A stretch of DNA of 64,000 nt from contig NZ_BMGI01000002.1 of assembly GCF_014640115.1 (NCBI RefSeq), forward strand, positions 1 through 64,000, in the 5' to 3' direction. Source of the stretch: Sinisalibacter lacisalsi (lineage in GTDB: Bacteria > Pseudomonadota > Alphaproteobacteria > Rhodobacterales > Rhodobacteraceae). The notes beneath the pieces are model-generated. The model made no database searches. It saw only the letters and a program-made list of their open reading frames with translations, and was not told the origin of the DNA. Of this stretch, positions 16,960-25,577 are shown piece by piece (the stretch's first letter is position 1; every line of letters starts with the position of its first letter). The position numbers and the translations under genes are program-made.

Positions 16960-18765
16960 ATGGCGAGCTCGCAAGCGACAACCCAGATCAAACCGGCCCG
17001 CACCGCGCCGCCCGTGCCGGAGCGGCTGTCGCTGCGCGCCCGGCTTACGCTGGTTGTGCTGGTCTCCCTAGCGGTGGTCACGGTCTGGATCTCGAACGAA
17101 TGGCTGACAGCGCGTTACACCGAGACGACACGGTCGCGCGCCGAACTGCGGCTTGCGCTCTACTCGGGCAACCTGATGAGCGAGCTGCAGCGCAATTCGG
17201 TGGTGCCGCTCCTGCTCTCGCGTGATCCGGCGCTGATCGGCGCGCTCAGTTCGAGCGATTACGCGATGTCGTCGCAGCGGCTGATTTCGTTTCGCGAAGA
17301 GATCGGCGCGGCCTCGTTGATGTTGCTCGACAATGACGGCCGGATCGTGGCTGCGACCAATCGCGAACGGCTCGGTGCCAACAACAGCGATGCGCCCTAT
17401 TACGTCGAGGCGCTGCGGTCCTCCGATACCGTCTTCACCGTCACCCGCACCGAGGTCGGAGCCTACGGGTTCACCTATGCGCGCAAGATCACCAGCGGCG
17501 GCTCCAATCTCGGGGTGATCGTCGTCGAGGTGGATCTGGCGAAATTCGAGCAAAGCTGGGCCGGGATTTCCGACGCGGTCCTGGTGACCGATTCGGAGGG
17601 CATGATCATCCTGTCGACCGAGCCCAGATGGCGCGGGCTGGCCGAGGCGGAGGCCTTTTCGGCGGTGGAGCCGCGAACCGCGATCGCCCGCGCGGTGCAA
17701 TCGACCGCGTCCTGGGCGTCGCTGCCCTCCGAGGCGTTCTTCAACGGCGACGACGTGATCCGGCAGGACGCGCGGATCCCGTTCCAGGGCTGGCGGATCA
17801 CCTCCTTCACCACCTATGCCTCGGTGCGCGAGCGGGTGAACGGGGTGCTGGCGCTGGAGATCATGGGCTTCGCCATCCTGCTTGCCTTCACCTTCTACGT
17901 CATCAGCCGCCGCGCCACCTCGCGCTCGATGCTGTTCCAGCTCGAATCGGCCGAGCTGCGCCAGCTCAACGCGGCGCTGAGCCGCGAGGTCGCCGAGCGC
18001 CAGAAGGCCGAGGCCAACCTGCAGGTGGCCGAGCAGACGCTGGCGCAAAGCTCCAAGCTGGCGGCGCTGGGCGAGATGTCGGCGGCGGTGAGCCACGAGC
18101 TCAACCAGCCGCTCGCGGCGATGAAAACCTACCTCGCCGGGGCCAAGCTCCTGCTGCAACGCAAGCGTCCGGAAGAGGCGCTTTCGAGTTTCCAGCGGAT
18201 CGACGACCTGATCGAGCGGATGGGCGCGATCACCCGCCAGCTCAAGTCCTACGCCCGCAAGGGGGGCGACGCCTTCGCGCCGCTCGACGTGCGCGAGAGC
18301 GTGTCGACCTCGCTCAGCATGATGGAGCCGCAACTCAAACGCCGGCAGGTGCGGATCACCCGCAACGTGCCGCGCGCGCCGGTGATCGTGATCGGCGACA
18401 GGGTCCGCCTCGAACAGGTGCTGATCAACCTGATGCGCAACGCCATCGACGCCACCAAGACGGTCGACGCACCGCAGGTCGACATCCTGCTCACCGCCGA
18501 CGACGAAAGCGCGCGCATATCGGTGCGCGACAACGGCCCCGGGGTGGAGGATCTCGACAAGCTGTTCGAGCCTTTCTACACCACCAAGCAGCCCGGCGAC
18601 GGTGTCGGGCTCGGTCTGGCGATCTCCTCGGGCATCGTCGCCGATCTCGGCGGCCGCCTCACCGCGCGCAATGCGACAACGGGGGGGGCTGTATTCGAAG
18701 TGGAACTGCCTATCTTCAAGGCAGACAAGGAAAATGACGAGGCGGGCGTCGAAGCGGCCGAATGA
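16960..18765 (+). CDS. dctB: DctB-like sensor histidine kinase
   Basis: The 601-residue inner-membrane kinase has a membrane helix at about residues 29-48, a large periplasmic double-PAS sensor (50-295) and a second helix at 296-316. A coiled linker (325-365) leads to the HisKA box with H379 in SHELNQPLAAMKTYL. The HATPase domain has the N box LINLMRNAIDAT, G1 DNGPGV and G2 GVGLGLAIS. The architecture is that of DctB, which senses C4-dicarboxylates or similar acids. No dicarboxylate transporter gene is adjacent, so the ligand is inferred only from family. It is followed by the response regulator after 71 bases. Confidence 0.85.
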   Translation: MASSQATTQIKPARTAPPVPERLSLRARLTLVVLVSLAVVTVWISNEWLTARYTETTRSRAELRLALYSGNLMSELQRNSVVPLLLSRDPALIGALSSSDYAMSSQRLISFREEIGAASLMLLDNDGRIVAATNRERLGANNSDAPYYVEALRSSDTVFTVTRTEVGAYGFTYARKITSGGSNLGVIVVEVDLAKFEQSWAGISDAVLVTDSEGMIILSTEPRWRGLAEAEAFSAVEPRTAIARAVQSTASWASLPSEAFFNGDDVIRQDARIPFQGWRITSFTTYASVRERVNGVLALEIMGFAILLAFTFYVISRRATSRSMLFQLESAELRQLNAALSREVAERQKAEANLQVAEQTLAQSSKLAALGEMSAAVSHELNQPLAAMKTYLAGAKLLLQRKRPEEALSSFQRIDDLIERMGAITRQLKSYARKGGDAFAPLDVRESVSTSLSMMEPQLKRRQVRITRNVPRAPVIVIGDRVRLEQVLINLMRNAIDATKTVDAPQVDILLTADDESARISVRDNGPGVEDLDKLFEPFYTTKQPGDGVGLGLAISSGIVADLGGRLTARNATTGGAVFEVELPIFKADKENDEAGVEAAE

Positions 18766-18836
18766 GGCGCGAATGTCCGACCCGGGGGGATGGCCCGGGG
18801 AATTTTCGGCCCGAAGGGGGCCAGAGGGTAAAGACC

Positions 18837-20171
18837 ATGGCACAGGCAATGAAAATCGCGATCGTCGATGACGAACAGGACATGCGCCAATCCATCAGCC
18901 AGTGGCTGGCGCTCTCGGGGTTCGATACCGAGACCTTCCCCTCCGCCGAGGAGGCGCTGAAATCGGTCGGCCAGGATTATCCCGGCGTGATCATCTCCGA
19001 TATTCGCATGCCCGGCATGGACGGGATGCAGTTTCTGAAAAAGCTCATGAGCGTCGACAGCTCGCTGCCGGTGATCATGATCACCGGCCATGGCGACGTG
19101 CCGATGGCGGTCGAGGCGATGCGGGTGGGGGCTTACGACTTCCTCGAAAAACCCTTCAACCCTGACCGGATGACCGAGCTTGCCAAGAAGGCGACGCAGG
19201 CGCGGCGGATGACGCTCGACGCCCGCGCCCTGCGCCGTGAACTCGGCGACGGCACCACGATCATGAAAAAGCTGGTGGGTGCCAGCCCGGTGATGGAGCG
19301 GCTGCGCGAGGATATCCTCGATCTCGGCCAGGCGGACGGCCACGTTCTGATCGACGGCGAGACCGGCACCGGGAAAACCCTCGTCGCCCATGCCCTTCAC
19401 GCGGTGGGGGCCAAGGCGGGGCGCAAGTTCGTCGTCGTCCGCCTCGCCGGGCAGGACGAGGAGACGCTGGGCGCCAATCTGTTCGGCCCGATGGAGGAGG
19501 GCGGCCAGCAGCCGCTGGTGGAGCAGGCGCGCGGCGGCACGCTGGTGTTCGAGGATATCGAGGCGCTGCCGATGGCGCTGCAGGCCCGGCTCCTGGCCTG
19601 GATCAACGACCAGGGCACGCCGCCAGAAACCCGGGTGGTGGCGATCTGCAACCTGCAGGACGGCGGGCGGACCTGCGAGGATTGCCTGCGGCCCGATCTC
19701 TTCTACCGGCTGGCGCAGATGAAGATCACCCTGCCGCCGCTGCGCGCGCGCGGCGAGGATATCCTGATGCTGTTCACCCGCTTCGCCGACCAGTTCGCCG
19801 AGGAATACGGCTGCGCCGCACCGACGGTGAGCGCGCAGGAGGCGGCGCAACTGCTGCAGGCGCCCTGGCCGGGCAACATCCGCCAGCTCATCAACATCGC
19901 CGAGCGGGCTGTGCTGCAATCGCGCCGGGGCTCGGGCACGATCAGTTCGCTCCTGATGAACGATCACGACGACGTGCAATCGGCGACGATGACGACCGAG
20001 GGCAAGCCGCTCAAGGAATACGTCGAGGCCTTCGAGCGGATGCTGATCGACAACACCATGCGCCGCCACAAGGGGTCGATCGTCGGGGTGATGGAGGAGC
20101 TGTGCCTGCCGCGCCGGACCCTGAACGAGAAGATGGCCAAGTACGGGCTTCAGCGTTCCGACTATCTCTGA
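18837..20171 (+). CDS. dctD: DctD-like response regulator lacking the sigma54-contact loop
   Basis: The 444-residue protein has a receiver domain with phospho-acceptor D55 (IISDIRMPG), a central AAA+ domain with Walker A GETGTGKT at 174-181, and a C-terminal Fis-type helix-turn-helix (about 400-440). The GAFTGA loop that touches sigma54 is absent: after NLFGP the chain reads MEEGGQQPLVEQARGGT. The Walker B core is FEDIEA, with the usual Asp-Glu order reversed. The arginine finger region LRPDLFYRL is kept. It probably activates, or represses, sigma70-type promoters instead, as known for the Rhodobacter capsulatus NtrC. The partner is the upstream DctB-like kinase. Confidence 0.85.
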   Translation: MAQAMKIAIVDDEQDMRQSISQWLALSGFDTETFPSAEEALKSVGQDYPGVIISDIRMPGMDGMQFLKKLMSVDSSLPVIMITGHGDVPMAVEAMRVGAYDFLEKPFNPDRMTELAKKATQARRMTLDARALRRELGDGTTIMKKLVGASPVMERLREDILDLGQADGHVLIDGETGTGKTLVAHALHAVGAKAGRKFVVVRLAGQDEETLGANLFGPMEEGGQQPLVEQARGGTLVFEDIEALPMALQARLLAWINDQGTPPETRVVAICNLQDGGRTCEDCLRPDLFYRLAQMKITLPPLRARGEDILMLFTRFADQFAEEYGCAAPTVSAQEAAQLLQAPWPGNIRQLINIAERAVLQSRRGSGTISSLLMNDHDDVQSATMTTEGKPLKEYVEAFERMLIDNTMRRHKGSIVGVMEELCLPRRTLNEKMAKYGLQRSDYL

Positions 20172-20305
20172 CCGCCCGGCCACGCCGGTTCGGACCCGGG
20201 CCCAGGCGTTTGCGGGCAGGCAAGTGTGACGCGGGGCGGTTTGGCGTTTGATCACCGGCGGGCCGCGGTGTAGGTCAGGTTGCAACCAACCACGAGGACC
20301 TGCCC

Positions 20306-21103
20306 ATGCCCGCCCCGCACAACCGCCTGAAAACCGCGCTGAAATCCGGCCAGATGCAGATCGGCCTGTGGCTGAATTCCGGCTCGGCGCTGGTGAGCGA
20401 GGTGGCCGGAGCGGCCGGCTTCGACTGGTGCCTGCTCGACGCCGAACACGCGCCCTATGATCCCGCCGCCCTGGCGGATCACCTGCGCGCGCTGGAGCTT
20501 GGCGGCACCAGCGCGGTGGTGCGGGTGCCGGTGGGCGAGGAGTGGGTGATCAAGCAGGTGCTCGATCTCGGGGCGCAGACGCTGCTCGTGCCGATGGTCG
20601 ATACCGCCGCGCAGGCCGCCGAGGTGGTGCGCGCGACGCGCTATGCGCCGCAGGGCCGGCGCGGTGTTGGCGCGGCGCTGGCGCGGGCCTCTGGCTACGG
20701 GCAGGTCGCCGATTACATCACCACCGCCAACGCCGAGATCGGCGTGATCGTGCAGGCCGAAACCCGGCGCGCGATCGCCAACCTCGACGAGATCGTCGCC
20801 GTCGACGGGGTGGATTGCGTGTTCATCGGCCCCGCCGACCTCTCGGCCGACATGGGCTATCCCGGCGATCTCGGCGCGCCGGAAGTGGTCGAGACCATCG
20901 CCAACGCCGTGCGCCGCATCCGCGCCGGTGGCAAGGCGGTGGGGATCATCGACTTCGATCCTGCATCCTTCGCCCGCTATGCCGATCTTGGCGTGACCTT
21001 CCTCGGCATCGGCGCCGATGTCTCGCTCCTGCGCGGCGCTTTCGTGAACGCGCTTGCCGCGGCCCGCGCGACGACGACCGGCTCGGCCTCTCCCGGCCGG
21101 TAA
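20306..21103 (+). CDS. HpcH/HpaI aldolase family protein
   Basis: The 265-residue class II (metal-dependent) aldolase resembles 4-hydroxy-2-oxoheptanedioate and 2-dehydro-3-deoxyglucarate aldolases. Family marks are GLWLNSGSALVSEVAGAAGFDW near residue 18, DAEHAPYDP at 48-56 with the catalytic His, VRVPVG at about 74, the QAETRRAI metal-binding stretch at about 151, and FIGPADLSADMG at about 172. It cleaves a 2-oxo acid to pyruvate (or glyoxylate) and an aldehyde; the exact substrate is unclear. It stands alone 134 bases downstream of the dctD-like gene. Confidence 0.88.
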   Translation: MPAPHNRLKTALKSGQMQIGLWLNSGSALVSEVAGAAGFDWCLLDAEHAPYDPAALADHLRALELGGTSAVVRVPVGEEWVIKQVLDLGAQTLLVPMVDTAAQAAEVVRATRYAPQGRRGVGAALARASGYGQVADYITTANAEIGVIVQAETRRAIANLDEIVAVDGVDCVFIGPADLSADMGYPGDLGAPEVVETIANAVRRIRAGGKAVGIIDFDPASFARYADLGVTFLGIGADVSLLRGAFVNALAAARATTTGSASPGR

Positions 21104-21144
21104 ATCGCTGAATTTTGTGTGAAATGCCGCGCGGGCGCGGCGCG

Positions 21145-21366
21145 TCAGCCGTTGCCGCGCGCCATGCGCCCCGCGCGCCCGCCCCGGCGGACCTTCAGCC
21201 GCCCCTCGCGCTCCGGCAGGGCGTCCATGATCGCACGGCGCGCGTCGTTCGACAGCTGGCCCCAGACCGCGATCTCCTCGCGGGTGCGCAAACATCCGGT
21301 GCAGAGGCCGGTTTCGCTGTGGATCACGCAGATCCGCACGCAGGGGGAGAGGGGGGCTTCGCTCAC
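21145..21366 (-). CDS. DUF1289 family protein
   Basis: The 73-residue protein has the DUF1289 cysteine pattern, SPCVRICVIHSETGLCTGC, with four cysteines likely to bind zinc or an Fe-S cluster, then a conserved helical part ending in a basic tail. Translation starts at GTG (21366) inside the ruvX stop, a GTGA overlap. Function is unknown. The ccmI-ruvX-DUF1289 order recurs in related bacteria as far as I recall. Confidence 0.85.
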   Translation of the reverse strand: MSEAPLSPCVRICVIHSETGLCTGCLRTREEIAVWGQLSNDARRAIMDALPEREGRLKVRRGGRAGRMARGNG

Positions 21367-21827
21367 AGGTGCCTCATCCGGTCGAGCGCGCCCTGCAGGA
21401 TCACCCCGGCCGCCACGTGGTCGATCACCTCCGCCCGGCGCGCGCGCGAGGTGTCGGCTTCGAGCAGCGCGCGTTCGGCGGCGACGGTGGAGAGGCGCTC
21501 GTCCCAGAAGGTGATCGGCAGGCCGAGCACCCGGTCGAGGTTGCGGGCGAAGGCGCGGGTGGATTGGCAGCGCGGGCCTTCCGAGCCGTCCATGTTGCGC
21601 GGCAGGCCGAGCACGATGCCGCCGATGCCGCGGGCTGTGGCGATCTCGGCCAGCCGTGCCGCATCGGCGGTGAACTTCTTGCGCCGGATCGTCTCGAGCG
21701 GGGTGGCGACCTGGCGCAGCCGATCGGAGACCGCTACGCCGATCGTCTTCTCGCCGTAATCGAGCCCGACGAGGGCCGCGCCGGGCGCGAGCGCCGCGGC
21801 GAAATCGGCGATCTCGTCGTGGATCAC
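21363..21827 (-). CDS. ruvX: Putative pre-16S rRNA nuclease / Holliday junction resolvase RuvX (YqgF)
   Basis: The 154-residue RNase H-fold protein acts on the 5' end of pre-16S rRNA and was earlier proposed as a Holliday junction resolvase. The family stretches are ALVGLDYGEKTIGVAVSD near residue 18 (first catalytic Asp), GIVLGLPRNMDGSEG, and FWDERLSTVAAE near residue 107 (Glu and Arg). Translation starts with GTG overlapping the ccmI stop. It is coupled to DUF1289 downstream. Confidence 0.95.
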   Translation of the reverse strand: MIHDEIADFAAALAPGAALVGLDYGEKTIGVAVSDRLRQVATPLETIRRKKFTADAARLAEIATARGIGGIVLGLPRNMDGSEGPRCQSTRAFARNLDRVLGLPITFWDERLSTVAAERALLEADTSRARRAEVIDHVAAGVILQGALDRMRHL

Positions 21828-23350
21828 TCGGTCGCTCCCGCCGCCAGCGCGGCCGGGCGCAGGGCATCGAGCGTGGCCGGGTCGCCCTCGAACGCGGCCT
21901 GCGCCGCCTCCCAGGCCGATTGCGCCCGCGCGGCATCACCCTGCACCGCGAGCGCGTTGAAAAGCTGCGCCCAGCGTTCCGGCGTTCCGCCCTCTTCGGT
22001 CAGGGTGTCGTAGAGCCGCGAAACCATGCCCTCGATCATCGCGGCGCGATCCTCCGCCTCCATCCCGGCGGCGGCTTCCATGTCTTCCGCCGTCGGCCCG
22101 GCAAGGGCCGGACCCGCGCCGTCCAGCCCGGCGCTGGCGGCGGCGGCGTCGATCTGCGCGAGATCGTCGGGCCGGCCGGCGAACACGGTCTGCGCCTCGC
22201 TCCAGATCGCGGCGGCGCGCGCGGTGTCGCCCAGCACGCCCAGCCCCTCGATCAGCCGGGCCCAGTCGGCGGCGGTCCCGCCATCGTTGGCAAGGCGCTG
22301 CATCAGCGTGGCGACGAGGGTTTCGAGCCTCTCCGCGCGTTCTTCCGGCGTCTGGTTCTCGGCCGCGGCGATATCGCCGGCGCTGAGCCCCGGCACGCGC
22401 GATTCGAGCTGCGGCGGGGTGTAGTCCTCGCCCGCCAGCGCGGCGAGCTGGCGAATCTGCGCCATGATCGGCGGCACCCAGGGCTCGGACGGGTCGGACC
22501 CCTCCAGCAGGTCGCGCCAGATCGGGAAGGCGAGATCCGGCCGCCCGGTCTGGGCGTGCAGCAGGCCCGCGTAGTAGCGCGCGACATGGTCGCGCGGGTT
22601 GAGCGCCAGCGCTGCGTCGATCGCGGCCTCGGCTTCGGGCGAGATCTCGCCGCCGGCCGCGAGCGCGAGCAGGTCGGCGTATTGGGAATACTCCTCCGCC
22701 GAGGCGTTCGGCCCCTTGAGGTCGATCGCCCGCGCCATCGCCTCGTGGGCGGCGACGTAATTGCCGAGTGCCGCCTCGTGCTGGGCGACCAGGAGCTGGC
22801 CCTGCACTTCGCCGGGCCGTTCGGCCACCGCAGTGCGCAGCTTGTCTACCAGTTCCAGGTAGTCGGCGGGGGCCTCGGCCGGCGGTCCGGCCCAGTCCGG
22901 GAGCGTGGCCTCGATCTCGGCCTGGCTGGCGCGGGTTTCACGGGCGATCTCGGCCGCCTCGAAGCGCGCTTTCAGCGGCATGTCCCAGTAGCCGGGCGCG
23001 CCCATGTCGGCGTAGAGCCAGAACCCGCCGCCGAGGATCGCCGCGCCGGACAGGGCCAAGGCGGCGATGGTGGCGCCGCGCGGGGCCTTGCCCGCCAACT
23101 CGCCGGCCTGCGCCTTGCGGTCGGCATCGAGCAGGCGGCGCGAGATCTCGACCTTCGCGCGCTCGGCCTCTTCGGCGCCGATGACCCCGCGGCCAACGTC
23201 GCGGTCCAGTTCCTTGAGCTGGTCGCGGTAGACCTGCATGTCGTAATCCGCCGTCGTGGCCGCGTCGTCCGGGCCGGTGAACAGCGCGCGGCCGAGAATG
23301 GCCGTGGCAACGATGGCGAAAAGGCCCGCCAGTATCCAGAACCCGATCAT
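21824..23350 (-). CDS. ccmI: Cytochrome c biogenesis protein CcmI
   Basis: The 508-residue membrane protein holds apocytochrome c for haem attachment in the periplasm (System I). The N-terminus MIGFWILAGLFAIVATAILG is the first helix. A cytoplasmic leucine-zipper-like loop follows with the family marks YRDQLKELDRDVGRGVI and ISRRLL, then a second helix near residue 95 (GATIAALALSGAAILGGGF). The long periplasmic TPR domain (about 200-500) carries an extra Ala/Glu-rich C-terminal part. The frame opens 56 codons earlier, but the ATG at 23350 has the family N-terminus. It heads the ccmI-ruvX-DUF1289 unit and is divergent from soxB. Confidence 0.93.
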   Translation of the reverse strand: MIGFWILAGLFAIVATAILGRALFTGPDDAATTADYDMQVYRDQLKELDRDVGRGVIGAEEAERAKVEISRRLLDADRKAQAGELAGKAPRGATIAALALSGAAILGGGFWLYADMGAPGYWDMPLKARFEAAEIARETRASQAEIEATLPDWAGPPAEAPADYLELVDKLRTAVAERPGEVQGQLLVAQHEAALGNYVAAHEAMARAIDLKGPNASAEEYSQYADLLALAAGGEISPEAEAAIDAALALNPRDHVARYYAGLLHAQTGRPDLAFPIWRDLLEGSDPSEPWVPPIMAQIRQLAALAGEDYTPPQLESRVPGLSAGDIAAAENQTPEERAERLETLVATLMQRLANDGGTAADWARLIEGLGVLGDTARAAAIWSEAQTVFAGRPDDLAQIDAAAASAGLDGAGPALAGPTAEDMEAAAGMEAEDRAAMIEGMVSRLYDTLTEEGGTPERWAQLFNALAVQGDAARAQSAWEAAQAAFEGDPATLDALRPAALAAGATE

Positions 23351-23439
23351 GGCTTCTCCAATCCGTTTGCCCCCACTTATAGGACTGCACCGCCCGGCAA
23401 AAGCCCCCTGCGACGCCCCGCCCCGGTGGAGAAGACGCA

Positions 23440-23469
23440 ATGTCGCAGATGTGATGTCGCATTTGTCGG
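23440..23469 (+). promoter_or_regulatory. Direct repeats upstream of soxB, possible activator site
   Basis: ATGTCGCA occurs at 23440-23447 and again at 23454-23461, 14 bases apart, followed by TTTGTCGG at 23462-23469. The repeats lie in the gap between the divergent ccmI and soxB genes, about 80-110 bases before the soxB ATG. Directly repeated half-sites are typical of AraC-family activators; no regulator gene is nearby. Confidence 0.4.
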
Positions 23470-23548
23470 GTGTAAGGCCGCTAGTTGCATTGGCCCGGTG
23501 GGGAAAGACGTGAGACAAGAGGCGCGAAAGCCCGGGAAGGAGCCCGCG

Positions 23549-24796
23549 ATGAGACGCTACTCAGCCTTTGCCATCGCCCGCGAGGCGCTGCGCTATCACC
23601 AGGGGTGGGAGCGCGCCTGGGCCTCGCCCGCGCCGAAAAAGCGCTACGACGCCATCGTCGTCGGCGCCGGCGGTCACGGGCTGGCCACGGCCTTCTACCT
23701 TGGCCGGAACCACGGCATCACCAATGTCGCGGTGATCGAGAAGGGCTGGCTCGGCGGCGGCAACACCGGGCGCAACACCACGATCATCCGCTCGAACTAC
23801 CTGCAGGACCCCTCGGCCGCGATCTACGAGAAGGCGCGCAGCCTCTACGAGACGATGAGCCAGGACCTGAACATGAACGTGATGTTCAGCCCGCGCGGCG
23901 TGATCATGCTGGCCCAGACCGAGCACGAGAAGCGCGGCTACCTGCGCACCGCGCATGCCAACGCGGCGCAGGGCGTCGACACCGAGTTCATCGGGCCGGA
24001 AAAGGTCAAGCAACTGGTGCCGATCATCAACATCGACGGCCCGCGCTACCCGGTGCTGGGCGGGCTGTGGCAGGCCCGCGCCGGCACCGCCCGGCACGAC
24101 GCGGTGGCCTGGGGCTATGCCCGCGCCTGCAGCGCGATGGGGATGGACATCATCCAGAACTGCGCCGTGACGGGGATCGAGACCGAGGGCGGCAAGGTCA
24201 AGGCGGTGAACACCTCGAAGGGCCGGATCGAAACGGGCAAGCTGGCGCTGGTGGTGGCCGGGCACAGCTCGGAACTGGCCGAGATGGCCGGCTTCCGCCT
24301 GCCGATCGAGAGCGTCTCGCTGCAGGCGCTGGTGAGCGAGCCGGTCAAGCCCTGCATGGACGTGGTGGTGATGGCCAACACCGTGCACGGCTACATGAGC
24401 CAGTCCGACAAGGGCGAGATGGTGATCGGCGGCGGCACCGACGGGTTCAACAACTACACCCAGAGGGGCAGCTTCCACCATATCGAGGAAACCGTGCGCG
24501 CGCTGGTCGAGACCTTCCCGATGATCTCGCGGCTGAAGATGCTGCGGCAATGGGGCGGCATCGTCGACATGACCGGCGACCGCTCGCCGATCCTGTCGAA
24601 AACCCCGGTTGGGGGGATCTACGTCAACTGCGGCTGGGGCACCGGCGGCTTCAAGGCGATCCCCGGCTCGGGCTGGGCGATGGCCGAGCTGGTGGCGAAG
24701 GATGCACCGGGACCGCTGGCGGCGGCCTTTGGCCTGGAGCGCTTCCGCGAGGGCCGCTTCATCGACGAGAGCGTGGCGGCGGGGGTGGCGCATTGA
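23549..24796 (+). CDS. soxB: Sarcosine oxidase subunit beta
   Basis: The 415-residue subunit carries the catalytic FAD and the covalent FMN of heterotetrameric sarcosine oxidase, which oxidises sarcosine to glycine and passes the methyl to THF. The dinucleotide-binding motif is VVGAGGHGLATAFYL at residues 36-50, followed by GWLGGGNTGRNTTIIRSNYL, and the C-terminal FAD region has NCGWGTGGFKAIPGSG. Length is normal. A GGGAAGGAG box lies eight bases before the ATG at 23549. Its stop shares an A with the start of an unrelated small gene, where soxD would normally follow directly. Confidence 0.96.
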   Translation: MRRYSAFAIAREALRYHQGWERAWASPAPKKRYDAIVVGAGGHGLATAFYLGRNHGITNVAVIEKGWLGGGNTGRNTTIIRSNYLQDPSAAIYEKARSLYETMSQDLNMNVMFSPRGVIMLAQTEHEKRGYLRTAHANAAQGVDTEFIGPEKVKQLVPIINIDGPRYPVLGGLWQARAGTARHDAVAWGYARACSAMGMDIIQNCAVTGIETEGGKVKAVNTSKGRIETGKLALVVAGHSSELAEMAGFRLPIESVSLQALVSEPVKPCMDVVVMANTVHGYMSQSDKGEMVIGGGTDGFNNYTQRGSFHHIEETVRALVETFPMISRLKMLRQWGGIVDMTGDRSPILSKTPVGGIYVNCGWGTGGFKAIPGSGWAMAELVAKDAPGPLAAAFGLERFREGRFIDESVAAGVAH

Positions 24797-25260
24797 TGGG
24801 TGGAAACAATTCCTCGGTAGCGGATGTCCGGCGCACCATTCGCGAGGTAACGGCATATGCCGAATTTGTTGAACTCGCGCCGTATCCAGACGACGCCGAA
24901 GAAGCATGGGGGATCGGCGACCGTCGAGATGTCCTCTGTGAAGCCCTTTTGGCGTACAGTTTGCTCGCGATCCGACGCCTCGATGATTTCCTTAAGTCGA
25001 GACGCCAAAAAGATGACGACATTATCGCGCCCGATCTCGAAATAGATCTTGAATATGTCTTGGGCGATGAAGGGGCGCTTCTTTCCGAAGAAACACGGGA
25101 TTTGGTTAACAAATCAGCAGCGCATTTGACTAATCGAGGCCTAGTCGAAACTTGGGATCGAGAAATGGACCTCGGCGCGCTGTTGGAAGAAAAAATGAAC
25201 GTCTTCGAGCGTTTGACCACGGAGTTGGATGCCATTTCCGGAAAGGAGATCGAATGCTGA
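24796..25260 (+). CDS. Unrecognised acidic protein inserted between soxB and soxD
   Basis: The 154-residue soluble acidic protein belongs to no family I can name. Parts are helical: VADVRRTIREVTAYAEF, CEALLAYSLLAIRRLDDFL and LEEKMNVFERLTTELDAI. The middle reads EETRDLVNKSAAHLTNRG. Its N-x4-H spacing and overall size recall HEPN-like helical proteins, but the HEPN arginine (R-x4-6-H) is not there, so this is a weak guess. Codon use (many GAA, TTG, TTT) and GC are clearly unlike soxB and soxD. It overlaps soxB as ATGA and soxD by seven bases, so it is translated as part of the operon. The likely story is a transferred gene seamlessly placed in the sox operon. Confidence 0.75.
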   Translation: MGGNNSSVADVRRTIREVTAYAEFVELAPYPDDAEEAWGIGDRRDVLCEALLAYSLLAIRRLDDFLKSRRQKDDDIIAPDLEIDLEYVLGDEGALLSEETRDLVNKSAAHLTNRGLVETWDREMDLGALLEEKMNVFERLTTELDAISGKEIEC

Positions 25261-25577
25261 TCCTCGACTGCCCCTATTGCGGCATCCGCGCCGACGAGAC
25301 CGAGCTTGCCCCGGGCGGCGAGGCGCATCTGACGCGGGTTGGCCCCGAGGGGTCGGACGCGGCCTTCGAGAGCTACCTGTTCGACCGCAAGAACCCCAAG
25401 GGGGTGCATTTCGAGCGCTGGCGGCACGCGGCGGGCTGCGGCAAGTGGTTTCATGCCGCGCGCAACACGGTGACGCTGGAGGTCTACGGCACCTATCCGG
25501 CGCAGGTGACCGAGCCGCCCAAGGCGCTGCTGGCGGCGATCTCGAAGAAGGTTCCGGGCTGGGAGGGCTGGCAATGA
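25254..25577 (+). CDS. soxD: Sarcosine oxidase subunit delta
   Basis: The 107-residue subunit binds the structural zinc of the complex through CPYCG at residues 6-10 and a later His/Cys set (HAAGCGKWFHAARN). Family stretches FDRKNPKG and WRHAAGCGKWF are intact. The ATG at 25254 lies inside the end of the inserted gene, preceded by AAGGAG, so ribosomes probably pass from one to the other. soxA begins 91 bases later, after a hairpin element. Confidence 0.95.
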   Translation: MLILDCPYCGIRADETELAPGGEAHLTRVGPEGSDAAFESYLFDRKNPKGVHFERWRHAAGCGKWFHAARNTVTLEVYGTYPAQVTEPPKALLAAISKKVPGWEGWQ

